Of a stretch of 64,000 nucleotides of DNA, positions 17,444 to 25,104 are shown one piece after another; positions within the stretch are counted from its first letter, which is position 1; every line of letters begins with the position of its first letter. The position numbers were made by a program, and so were the translations under genes. The notes under the pieces are model-generated. The model saw only the letters and a program-made list of their open reading frames with translations. It did not search any database and was not told the origin of the DNA. Location: positions 1-64,000 of the forward strand of contig NZ_AUKI01000002.1 of assembly GCF_000424665.1 (NCBI RefSeq), in the 5' to 3' direction. Origin of the DNA: Salinimicrobium terrae DSM 17865. Lineage in GTDB: Bacteria; Bacteroidota; Bacteroidia; Flavobacteriales; Flavobacteriaceae.

Positions 17444-18580
17444 ATGATCAACAAGCGCCTTCTTATTAAAAACCTGCTCGCACATAACAGCGAGAATAGT
17501 TTTTATGATAAAAAGCGCCAGATCAACCTAGCCGAGAAAGAAGGTAAAGCCAAATTTTTAAAACATATTTGCGCCCTTGCCAATTCCAATCCCAACAACA
17601 ATTCCTTTATGGTTATTGGCGTTGAAGACGCGGATAATGCGATCCAGGGAGTAGATTTCTTTGATGACAGCAAAATACAGAATTTGGTGAATGCCTATAT
17701 TGAGAATCCGCCGCTGGTAGCCTATGAAAATATTCCTTTTCCGCACTTATCTGATGAGTTAGTGGTAGGGCTGGTAACCATACGGCCTAACAAAGACAGA
17801 ACCTGCTCATTACGCAAAGGCATTTGGAAATATCCAAAAGGCAGCGTTTTTTTAAGAGAAGGCAGCATAAGTATTGCTTCAGAATTTTCCCGTGGAACCC
17901 AAAGTGACAATTCGCTTATTGTAGAATCAATAGAAGCCCATTCCCAAAACAACATAGAAATGACACTCGATGGGGTTTTTGACTTTATGGGAAAACATAA
18001 AAACCTGAGCCCCATTTATAAAGTTTTTAAAGAGTATTTTGTTATTTGCTGGAGTGGAAAGAAAAAAGAACTGAAGGGGAACACCTATTTTTCAAGGGTA
18101 GATATTGAACTTATTAATGAGCAGGTAAAGCTGTTTTATTCTGAACTTGATGAGGTGAGTATAGAAATTTCTGATGATCTATTTACGATCCTGGAATATG
18201 TGCGGCTGGGACTAAATGACAGATTCCAGTATTACCCCCTGGAAGAGGTGAAGATCTTTTTTAGAGATAATGCCACTTACGAGATCAAGACCAATATGCT
18301 CTTTGAGCCTCCACAGTTTGAGAAAAGGACTTTATACCATATTTACAATTCCAATATTGCACTGGTAAATAAGCTAAAGCAAAACCTTACATTATCTCCG
18401 TCCGAAGAAAAAGACCTCTATAACTTGCCAGCCACCTATTTGTTATGTTACTTCAATGGTTTTAACGCAGCACTGGAAAAGCTGGAAGAATCAAAAGACG
18501 AATTAAGGAAATATGATGAAAGGATCTATCAGCAATATAAGGACAGCCTTCGGATCCTAAGAAAGGTAAAATATAATTGA
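17444..18580 (+). CDS. AlbA_2 (Schlafen-like) domain protein
   Basis: A 378-residue cytoplasmic protein beginning six bases after the SDR gene. Residues about 18-150 match the AlbA_2 fold, with LKHICALANSNPNNNSFMVIGVED followed by GVDFFDDSKIQNLVNAYIENPP, the pattern of the Schlafen/AlbA_2 putative nucleic-acid-binding domain. The remaining 225 residues are not recognised and contain mixed helix and acidic segments. The common ATP-binding and HTH C-terminal parts of other AlbA_2 proteins are not evident. It overlaps or abuts the phosphoesterase gene. A role in nucleic-acid-linked regulation is suggested only by the domain. Confidence 0.8.
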   Translation: MINKRLLIKNLLAHNSENSFYDKKRQINLAEKEGKAKFLKHICALANSNPNNNSFMVIGVEDADNAIQGVDFFDDSKIQNLVNAYIENPPLVAYENIPFPHLSDELVVGLVTIRPNKDRTCSLRKGIWKYPKGSVFLREGSISIASEFSRGTQSDNSLIVESIEAHSQNNIEMTLDGVFDFMGKHKNLSPIYKVFKEYFVICWSGKKKELKGNTYFSRVDIELINEQVKLFYSELDEVSIEISDDLFTILEYVRLGLNDRFQYYPLEEVKIFFRDNATYEIKTNMLFEPPQFEKRTLYHIYNSNIALVNKLKQNLTLSPSEEKDLYNLPATYLLCYFNGFNAALEKLEESKDELRKYDERIYQQYKDSLRILRKVKYN

Positions 18581-18582
18581 AA

Positions 18583-19311
18583 ATGGGAAGAACTCTGGTT
18601 ATTGGAGATATACATGGGGGGCTAAAAGCCCTTGTTCAGTTACTCAAACGAGCTAACATAACCCCCGAAGACGAACTCATTTTTCTTGGGGATTATGTTG
18701 ATGGCTGGAGTGACTCGGCAAATGTAGTTTCATATCTTATTGAGTTTGCCAAACAAAACACCTGCATCTTTTTGCGTGGTAACCATGATGATCTCACCCA
18801 TCGCTGGCTTAAAACCGGCGAGCTAAATGACAGGTGGCTCCAGCATGGAGGCCAATCCAGCATCGATGCCTACAGGCAATTTTCAAATAAGGAAAAAGAA
18901 GATCATATTGAATTTTTTGACCAAATGGTCAATTATTACATCGACAAAGAAAACCGTTTGTTTGTTCATGCAGGATTTACTAATCAAAAAGGTCCCGGGG
19001 AGGAATACACGCCCACCCCGTTTTACTGGGACCGTACGCTTTGGGAAATGGCCATGGCCCTCGACCCTTCGTTAAAACCGGGAGATACCCATTACCCAAA
19101 ACGCCTGGAACTGTTCAATGAAATTTTTATTGGTCATACGCCTGTAACGCGGATAGGCCGGGATAAACCTACCCGTTTTGCCAACGTGTGCAATGTAGAT
19201 ACAGGGGCAGCTTTTATGGGAAAAATTTCTTTATTGGATGTGAACTCGGGGGAATTGGTTCAAAGTGATCCTGTACATTCACTATATCCCGAAGAATCGG
19301 GCAGAAATTAA
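18583..19311 (+). CDS. Metallophosphoesterase, Ser/Thr phosphatase-like
   Basis: A 242-residue cytoplasmic enzyme of the calcineurin-like superfamily. The metal-binding motifs are all present: GDIHGG at 8-13, GDYVDGW at 36-42, GNHDD at 66-70, VHAG and GHTP. The layout matches bacterial serine/threonine or diadenosine tetraphosphate phosphatases of the PrpA/ApaH type; the substrate is unknown. The chosen ATG lies two bases after the stop of the AlbA_2 gene. A TTG at 18577 overlapping that stop is an alternative. It is the last gene of the AKR-SDR-AlbA_2 run. Confidence 0.9.
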   Translation: MGRTLVIGDIHGGLKALVQLLKRANITPEDELIFLGDYVDGWSDSANVVSYLIEFAKQNTCIFLRGNHDDLTHRWLKTGELNDRWLQHGGQSSIDAYRQFSNKEKEDHIEFFDQMVNYYIDKENRLFVHAGFTNQKGPGEEYTPTPFYWDRTLWEMAMALDPSLKPGDTHYPKRLELFNEIFIGHTPVTRIGRDKPTRFANVCNVDTGAAFMGKISLLDVNSGELVQSDPVHSLYPEESGRN

Positions 19312-19344
19312 GATTATTTTTAAATATCTCCCTTATTAACTTCT

Positions 19345-19352
19345 TATCTTTG
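19345..19352 (+). promoter_or_regulatory. -7 promoter element of the acyl-ACP desaturase gene
   Basis: TATCTTTG matches TAnnTTTG and lies 51 bases before the ATG. No clear TTG is present at the expected distance upstream, so this rests on the -7 box alone. Confidence 0.5.
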
Positions 19353-19403
19353 TAGATTACCAATCCTTAAATGGTGCGGTGTTAACCTTGCAAGATAAAT
19401 TTT

Positions 19404-20408
19404 ATGGCCCTTAAGAATATACGTTTAGAAGTAATGCAGACCGTGGAAAAATCCATTGATGATTTCGTGGAAAAATACCTTATTCCCGTTGAAGATATAT
19501 GGCAACCTACAGATCTTTTACCAAATTCTCAGGAAGAAGGTTTTTTTGAAGAAGTGAGGCAAATACGTGAGGAAGCCCAGGAATTAGGGTATGACTTCTG
19601 GGTGGTGTTGGTAGCCGATATGGTAACCGAAGAAGCTCTTCCTACCTATGAATCCTGGCTTATGGATATGGAAGGAGTGGAGCAGCACGGGCAGCAAAAA
19701 GGATTACAGAATGGTTGGGCTAAATGGATTCGCCACTGGACCGGGGAAGAGAACCGTCACGGGGACACCCTTAACAAATATCTTTATCTCTCGGGAAGGG
19801 TAGACATGAAAGAAGTTGAAAAAACTACTCAATATTTAATTAACGACGGTTTTGACATTGGAACAGGACGTGATCCTTACCGCAATTTCGTTTACACAAG
19901 TTTCCAGGAATTAGCGACTAACATTTCTCACAAGCGGGTAGGCCAGCTGGCGAGAAAGAAAGGAAATAAAATGCTGGCAAAGATGTGCAACATCATCGCC
20001 GGTGACGAAATGCGCCACCACCTTGCCTACAGGGAGTTTGTAAAGACCATTTTCGAATATGACCCAAGTGAGATGATGCTGGCTTTTGAAGATATGATGA
20101 AAAAGAAGATTGTTATGCCGGCGCAGTTTATCAGGGAAAGTGGTCAGGGAATTGGCGAAGCTTTTGAAAATTTCTCCAATGCCGCTCAGAGACTCGGGGT
20201 TTATACCACCCAGGATTATATTGAAATTCTTCAAAAACTTAATGAATACTGGGAGATCGACAAAATTAACTCTCTTACAGATCAGGCTGAAAAAGCCCGT
20301 GATTATCTTATGAAGTTACCAGACAGGATGACAAGGATCGCAGAAAGAATAAAAGTTCCGCAGGATCCTCACCAGTTTGCCTGGGTAGCTCCAAACGGAA
20401 AATTATAA
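19404..20408 (+). CDS. Acyl-ACP desaturase (ferritin-like diiron, type 2)
   Basis: A 334-residue soluble diiron enzyme that introduces a cis double bond into acyl-ACP with O2 and reduced ferredoxin. Two diiron motifs are visible: EENRHGD in the first four-helix pair and DEMRHHLAYREF in the second. The family (FA_desaturase_2) is the plant stearoyl-ACP desaturase type and is common in marine flavobacteria. The double-bond position is not deducible here. It is monocistronic, with its own promoter element and a strong terminator. Confidence 0.94.
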   Translation: MALKNIRLEVMQTVEKSIDDFVEKYLIPVEDIWQPTDLLPNSQEEGFFEEVRQIREEAQELGYDFWVVLVADMVTEEALPTYESWLMDMEGVEQHGQQKGLQNGWAKWIRHWTGEENRHGDTLNKYLYLSGRVDMKEVEKTTQYLINDGFDIGTGRDPYRNFVYTSFQELATNISHKRVGQLARKKGNKMLAKMCNIIAGDEMRHHLAYREFVKTIFEYDPSEMMLAFEDMMKKKIVMPAQFIRESGQGIGEAFENFSNAAQRLGVYTTQDYIEILQKLNEYWEIDKINSLTDQAEKARDYLMKLPDRMTRIAERIKVPQDPHQFAWVAPNGKL

Positions 20409-20413
20409 TCTAC

Positions 20414-20437
20414 AACCCCGCAATTGTGGGGTTTTTT
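20414..20437 (+). terminator. Intrinsic terminator of the acyl-ACP desaturase gene
   Basis: AACCCCGC pairs with GTGGGGTT (one G-U pair) around an AATT loop, followed by a run of T. It begins five bases after the stop codon. Confidence 0.88.
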
Positions 20438-20467
20438 TAATGCTTAGAATTGAGAAAGGTTTAATTT

Positions 20468-20941
20468 TCACCTAACCAAGATCTCTTTCAGCTTTGCAAA
20501 ATTAAAATCCTCGGATACTACAATAAAAATTATTCCGCCTGATCCCCTAGCTCCATAAATAACAGTGATTTTTCCCGTTTCTACATTCACTTCGGAAATA
20601 TTCTCCGGAATCAGCATTTTTGAAACCTCAACAATTTTTTCCGCAGATGGATTAGTAGGAAAAATTATCCGCCCCTCCTTGTTCTTAGTGAAAATATAAA
20701 TGGGTCTTGAATTAAAGTTAATTCTGTTCCTTGAATCTTTTTGGTGCGGTATGCCCGGTTGTGCTATTACAGCGGTGTCTGCCATCCACCTTTCCTTAAT
20801 CATCTCCAATTTTTCCTCAAGCTGCCGGTCATCCAGTTCCTGTAGCCATCGGGAATTTTGTTCTTCGGTAGTTATTGGCCCGGCTTTTTGTGCAAAAGAA
20901 ACGTTGACTGATAATAGAAAGACTAATAGAAGGTATCTCAT
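20468..20941 (-). CDS. Periplasmic hypothetical protein with a TonB-plug-like end
   Basis: A 157-residue protein with a signal peptide (1-17, ending NVSFA|QKA). Residues 25-55 are helical and charged (NSRWLQELDDRQLEEKLEMIKE). The C-terminal part reads SEVNVETGKITVIYGARGSGGIIFIVV, which resembles the end of the plug domain of SusC/TonB-dependent receptors (YGxRGxxGVI). No barrel follows, so it is not a receptor. It could be a free-standing plug-like protein. No family name is known to me. It lies 33 bases after the CapA-like gene on the same strand and may be cotranscribed. Confidence 0.75.
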   Translation of the reverse strand: MRYLLLVFLLSVNVSFAQKAGPITTEEQNSRWLQELDDRQLEEKLEMIKERWMADTAVIAQPGIPHQKDSRNRINFNSRPIYIFTKNKEGRIIFPTNPSAEKIVEVSKMLIPENISEVNVETGKITVIYGARGSGGIIFIVVSEDFNFAKLKEILVR

Positions 20942-20974
20942 TTTGTTTAATTTTAATTTCAGGAGAAACGAAGA

Positions 20975-22156
20975 TCAGAAATCTGCTTCTAAAATGCCAT
21001 TTTTGAGATCTATTCCCACACCAAATTTTTTGCTTTCTCTATTTAGAACCTCCCGGAGCCAAGCTGCATCTTTATTAGAAGGTTTGTTAAGGCTCAATTT
21101 CTTTATTTCCATAGGTACCATTTCCAGGTTAACAAGATCTCCGCTATTGGGATCTAATTCGGGGAAATACATAAGGGAAAGTTCTCCCCGGTACTTTTCA
21201 TGACCACCAATGCCTTCGTAATCATTGATAAAATCTCCTGCTCCGTAAAGAATTAGTTTGTCGTTGTACACTTCGATCCCCATGGGATGGTGCGATGAAT
21301 GACCGAAAATCAAATCAACACCTGCCTTATCTATTAACGAATGGGCAAATTGCCGATGCGCTTCAGGAACATCATAGCCCCAATTAGGTCCCCAATGCAT
21401 TGATAAGACAACTATGTCTCCTTCTTTTTTAGTAGCTGAAATATTTTGTTGTATCTCCTCAACCTGCTGCTCTGTAAAGGCCGGCAAAAAATTTACTCCA
21501 GATCTGTCATTTTTGGCAGCCCAGGTTTCAGGAATTCCGCTTCCGGGGGAGCCGTAAGAGTAAACCAAAACCCGTCCCTTTTCTACCTCAAAGATGGATG
21601 ATTCGGCTGCTTCCTCTTCGCTTTTACCGACTCCCGAAAATGCTACTTTTGCATCATGCAGGCTGCGCATAGTTTCTGCCATGCCTTCCCGGCCCCAATC
21701 CAGCACATGATTATTTGAAAGACTGGCGTGATCAATGCCGGCCACAGTGAACAGCTTCACATTTTTTGGGTGCATACGGTAATGGATTCCTTTCCCCGGC
21801 CAGGGCTCATCATTGGTTGTAATACTGGTTTCCAGGTTGATAAGCTTAAGATCTGGATTATATTGGTCCCAAACCTTCAACGCATCTCCCCAAATGTACC
21901 TGTAGCTTAAGGGAAGATCCAGCTCTCCACTCTCCTGCTCTGCAAACAAAAGATAATCCCGGGCATCTTTTACGTAAGGTTCGTAAAGAATCGGCCCTAC
22001 AGAAAAGGGCAAAGCCTGATCAATACCCCGGCCAGTCATAACATCCCCGGCCAAAAAAAGTTTTAAGGTCTCTTTTTCCATAGATGTCTGAGCAGTGCAA
22101 AAAATACCTGCAAGTATTCCGCAGCAAAACATTAATTTTTTCAGCATTTTTGGCAC
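20975..22156 (-). CDS. CapA family protein (metallophosphoesterase-like)
   Basis: A 393-residue exported protein (signal peptide about 1-22). The family motifs are LFLAGDVMTGRG near the N-terminus, LKLINLETSIT, SLSNNHVLDWGREG, VLSMHWGPNWGYDV and FGHSSHHPMGIEVY. These form a dimetal site like that of the poly-gamma-glutamate capsule protein CapA/PgsA. In most bacteria these proteins are not tied to capsule synthesis, and the real substrate is unknown. No other capsule genes are near. The following small plug-like gene is 33 bases downstream. Confidence 0.9.
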   Translation of the reverse strand: MPKMLKKLMFCCGILAGIFCTAQTSMEKETLKLFLAGDVMTGRGIDQALPFSVGPILYEPYVKDARDYLLFAEQESGELDLPLSYRYIWGDALKVWDQYNPDLKLINLETSITTNDEPWPGKGIHYRMHPKNVKLFTVAGIDHASLSNNHVLDWGREGMAETMRSLHDAKVAFSGVGKSEEEAAESSIFEVEKGRVLVYSYGSPGSGIPETWAAKNDRSGVNFLPAFTEQQVEEIQQNISATKKEGDIVVLSMHWGPNWGYDVPEAHRQFAHSLIDKAGVDLIFGHSSHHPMGIEVYNDKLILYGAGDFINDYEGIGGHEKYRGELSLMYFPELDPNSGDLVNLEMVPMEIKKLSLNKPSNKDAAWLREVLNRESKKFGVGIDLKNGILEADF

Positions 22157-22264
22157 TCTTCAATTTTTTGTTCCCAATAAGATACACATTTTAGAGAATA
22201 TGTCTTTTCCGGCAATGGCAGTAGCAGCCGATTTATCACTAAGTTTGCAGAGCAAAAATTCAGC

Positions 22265-23209
22265 ATGAGTTCGCCTAAAAATCCACTTTTTATCATTCTT
22301 GCCTTTTTTTCCATCTATGTGATTTGGGGATCAACTTATGTGTTAAACAAGATTGCGGTGACCGAATTGCCTCCATTCATGTTGGCTTCAATACGTTTTG
22401 TAACTGCCGGTCTCTTGATTTTCGGAATAAGCCTGGCAATGGGTAAAAGATTGCGAATTACCCGCGCCCAATTTTGGAACACCGTAATTGCCGGTTTCCT
22501 TTTTTTGGCTTTTGGAAATGGGGTTGTGGTGTGGGCACTGAGGTTTGTTGACAGCGGTTTTGCCGCCCTGGTCATTTCTGCTCAGCCCCTGGTGGTTCTT
22601 GTGTTCATGAGAATTTTTGAAGGTAAAAAGATCCTGCCCATGTCAATGGTGGGAGTAGCTTTAGGATTAATTGGGATCTACCTGCTCGTTAGCCAAAAGG
22701 AAATTACTTCCCAGGAAAATTCCATCCTCGGAATCCTCATGATCTTTGCCTGTCTCTTAAGCTGGTCTTACGGAAGTTTATTTGTAGGCCAAGCAAATTT
22801 ACCAACCAATCACTTTGTGAATACCGGTTACCAAATGTTTACTGCCGGAATCATTCTTGGTGTTTCAAGTTTCCTGTTTGATGAACCATGGAGTTCTCCA
22901 ACCGGCTGGAGTACACCGGTGCAATATTCAATGATACTGCTTATTATTTTTGGAAGTATAGTAGCTTTTACTGCTTTCAATTACCTGTTAAAGGTGGTAT
23001 CTCCCGAAAAAGTGGCAACTTCCACTTATGTTAATCCGGTAATAGCCATGCTCCTGGGCTGGTATTTTCTTGATGAGCAAATTACAACCCAGTCGGCTAT
23101 CGCCGCTGCGGTTTTATTGACGGGGGTATATTTTATTAATACCAAGAAGAAATTAGTGGTACTGTCAAGATTCACCAGCAAAGCATCCCACTACCTTAAA
23201 AATAATTAG
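22265..23209 (+). CDS. EamA family (DMT) transporter
   Basis: A 314-residue inner-membrane protein with ten hydrophobic helices arranged as two EamA repeats (first beginning FIILAFFSIYVIWGSTYV, second SILGILMIFACLLSWSYGS). The PPFMLASIRF and PVIAMLLGWYFLDE lines are typical of YedA/RhaT-like drug/metabolite transporters. These exporters usually move amino acids or small metabolites; the substrate is not predictable. It is transcribed divergently from the CapA-like gene, with no regulator next to it. Confidence 0.92.
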   Translation: MSSPKNPLFIILAFFSIYVIWGSTYVLNKIAVTELPPFMLASIRFVTAGLLIFGISLAMGKRLRITRAQFWNTVIAGFLFLAFGNGVVVWALRFVDSGFAALVISAQPLVVLVFMRIFEGKKILPMSMVGVALGLIGIYLLVSQKEITSQENSILGILMIFACLLSWSYGSLFVGQANLPTNHFVNTGYQMFTAGIILGVSSFLFDEPWSSPTGWSTPVQYSMILLIIFGSIVAFTAFNYLLKVVSPEKVATSTYVNPVIAMLLGWYFLDEQITTQSAIAAAVLLTGVYFINTKKKLVVLSRFTSKASHYLKNN

Positions 23210-23300
23210 GCTCACGATTCCCAGATGTCTCTTCCTTGCTAAGAATTGACTTCTGAAAAGTTCAACTTTTACCAGAATTTGAACAGGTTAAAAGGAATAT

Positions 23301-23678
23301 CTATTCTACATCCAGAACCTGATGATTGACATTCACTCCCTCATCCTGGATTTCAAATTCAAGAATTTTTTTTAAAGCACCTTCTTCTTCCTCAAGGTAG
23401 CTTCCGGTTGTGGATTCCTGTTGGCCATTGCTTCTGGAGAAACTGAAGGTGTATTTCCCGTCGGCAGAATTTCCTGGTACCTGGAGAGTATGTGCAATTT
23501 CCTGCCCTGCAGGTAAAACATCAGCTTCAAATGAAACCCGGTCTCCGGCAGTGAATAATTTAAGGTTTTCTACAGGTTCCGCAGTATTGTTCACTATTTC
23601 AATTTCAAGAACATGGTCTTCGGGGACACAAGAAAAAAATAAACCTGTAAAGAATAAAAGAAGTAGATTTTTTTTCAT
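23301..23678 (-). CDS. Small hypothetical lipoprotein
   Basis: A 125-residue protein with a lipoprotein signal (LFFSC, Cys17) followed by VPEDH. The rest is predicted all-beta (VLEIEIVNNTAEPVENLKLF, GKYTFSFSRSNGQQESTTGSY), compatible with a single Ig-like or beta-sandwich domain on the membrane surface. The family is not recognised. The frame is open for 23 more codons upstream, but the ATG at 23678 gives a proper signal peptide. It is a lone gene convergent with the EamA transporter. Confidence 0.72.
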   Translation of the reverse strand: MKKNLLLLFFTGLFFSCVPEDHVLEIEIVNNTAEPVENLKLFTAGDRVSFEADVLPAGQEIAHTLQVPGNSADGKYTFSFSRSNGQQESTTGSYLEEEEGALKKILEFEIQDEGVNVNHQVLDVE

Positions 23679-23851
23679 AGCTGTATTTGACTTTAATTTT
23701 CTCCTAAGATAAAGAATCTGCTTCATTAAAAGAAAACACCTTCGCACTCAAGGAGGGGTTGGTCCTTTCCTGGGGGTTTAAGAACCCATAACTTAACATA
23801 CTTTAACCCTTTCTCTTGATCTACATCAATTTCAACCGGGATACCCTTTCG

Positions 23852-23859
23852 TACTTTTG
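23852..23859 (+). promoter_or_regulatory. -7 promoter element of the Old Yellow Enzyme gene
   Basis: TACTTTTG matches TAnnTTTG, 46 bases before the ATG. The palindrome at 23875-23890 lies just downstream of the predicted start of transcription. Confidence 0.5.
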
Positions 23860-23874
23860 AAGTAATTGATAATT

Positions 23875-23890
23875 GACCTAATCTTAGGTC
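23875..23890. promoter_or_regulatory. Candidate operator, GACCTAA-TC-TTAGGTC
   Basis: A perfect 7-bp inverted repeat with a two-base spacer, 15 bases before the ATG of the Old Yellow Enzyme and 15 bases after its -7 element. This is a typical position for a repressor site. The regulator is not encoded next to it. Confidence 0.5.
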
Positions 23891-23905
23891 GCTAATAAAT
23901 TAAAT

Positions 23906-25024
23906 ATGAGTAACAAACAAGCACTATTACAAACTTATAATAAAGAAAATCTTAACTTGAAAAATAGGGTGGTAATGGCACCAATGACCCGAAGCAGAGC
24001 CAATAATTCGGAAAATAAACCTACCGGGGAGCTTCAGGGGGAATATTATAAGCAGCGCGCCAGCGCCGGATTAATTATTACCGAAGGTTCCCAGATTTCC
24101 AAGCAGGCAGTGGGATATATTAATACCCCCGGAATTCATTCAGAAGAACAGGTGGAAGGCTGGAAAGAAGTCACTCAAAAAGTACATGAGGCAGATGGAA
24201 AGATTTTTATCCAGCTATGGCATGTAGGCAGAATGTCGCATCCGGATTTTCACAATGGGGAACTTCCTTTAGCACCTTCGGCTATAAACCCGAATGCAAA
24301 ATCCTTTACTTCAGAAGGCCTGAAGGATACAGTTACTCCTAAGGAGATGAGTCTGAAAGAAATCAAGAATACCATTCAGGATTTTAAAAAAGCGGCTGCC
24401 AACGCCATGGAAGCAGGTTTTGACGGGGTGGAAATACACTCTTCTAACGGATATCTACTTCATCAATTCTTTAATGAAACCTCAAATCATCGAACAGACG
24501 AGTATGGAGGAAGTATTGAAAAGCGTGCTAAAATTCTCTTTGAAGTAATTGATGCCATTAAGGAAGTTATGCCCGAAAATAAAATTGGGATACGTCTTAA
24601 CCCTTCGTTAAACGGTATTTTTGGAATGACCATGGATGAAGAAACAATACCCACCTTTGATTATATCGTTAAAAAATTAAACGATTATGATCTGGCATAT
24701 CTTCATCTCTCCGAACCGTTTAATGATGTTTCAGACATTCCTTATGCGGAGACTGAAATTGCAAAACGCTACAGACCTGTTTATAACGGCACCTTAATGA
24801 TCAATACAAATTTTAACCAGGAGAGCGGAAACGCGGTATTAGAAGAAGGAAACGCCGATCTTGTTGCCTTTGGAAAGCCATATGTCTCAAACCCCGACCT
24901 TGTGGAACGCTTTGAACAAGACATTGACCTGACGGAATGGGATCAGGATACTTTCTATACCCCCGGAAAGGAAGGGTACCTCGATTACCCTGTAAAAAGT
25001 GAAAGAGAGGCTTCATTACAATAG
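23906..25024 (+). CDS. Old Yellow Enzyme family ene-reductase (NADH:flavin oxidoreductase)
   Basis: A 372-residue cytoplasmic FMN enzyme that reduces activated C=C bonds in enones, quinones or nitro compounds. APMTRSRA near the N-terminus and WHVGRMSHPDF mark the flavin site. HSSNGYLLHQFF supplies the His/Asn pair that binds the substrate oxygen, and TDEYGGS follows. This matches the NemA-like class. Such genes are commonly induced by electrophiles, which fits the palindromic site directly upstream. It is a single gene ending in a terminator shared with the converging aldehyde dehydrogenase. Confidence 0.93.
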   Translation: MSNKQALLQTYNKENLNLKNRVVMAPMTRSRANNSENKPTGELQGEYYKQRASAGLIITEGSQISKQAVGYINTPGIHSEEQVEGWKEVTQKVHEADGKIFIQLWHVGRMSHPDFHNGELPLAPSAINPNAKSFTSEGLKDTVTPKEMSLKEIKNTIQDFKKAAANAMEAGFDGVEIHSSNGYLLHQFFNETSNHRTDEYGGSIEKRAKILFEVIDAIKEVMPENKIGIRLNPSLNGIFGMTMDEETIPTFDYIVKKLNDYDLAYLHLSEPFNDVSDIPYAETEIAKRYRPVYNGTLMINTNFNQESGNAVLEEGNADLVAFGKPYVSNPDLVERFEQDIDLTEWDQDTFYTPGKEGYLDYPVKSEREASLQ

Positions 25025-25045
25025 TTAAGTACTACAGCTAAAAAA

Positions 25046-25075
25046 AACCCGCTCTTTTAAAGCGGGTTCTTTTTT
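25046..25075. terminator. Bidirectional terminator between OYE and aldehyde dehydrogenase genes
   Basis: AACCCGCT (25046-25053) pairs with AGCGGGTT (25061-25068), with an A-run on the left and T-run on the right, between two converging genes. Confidence 0.87.
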
Positions 25076-25104
25076 GTCTAAAGTCTTATGTACGAGTAGA
25101 TCTT

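Noticed and set aside
18577-18582. TTG start overlapping the AlbA_2 stop for the phosphoesterase
   Set aside because: The ATG six bases later gives the standard N-terminus, so it is preferred, although coupling through TTGA cannot be excluded.
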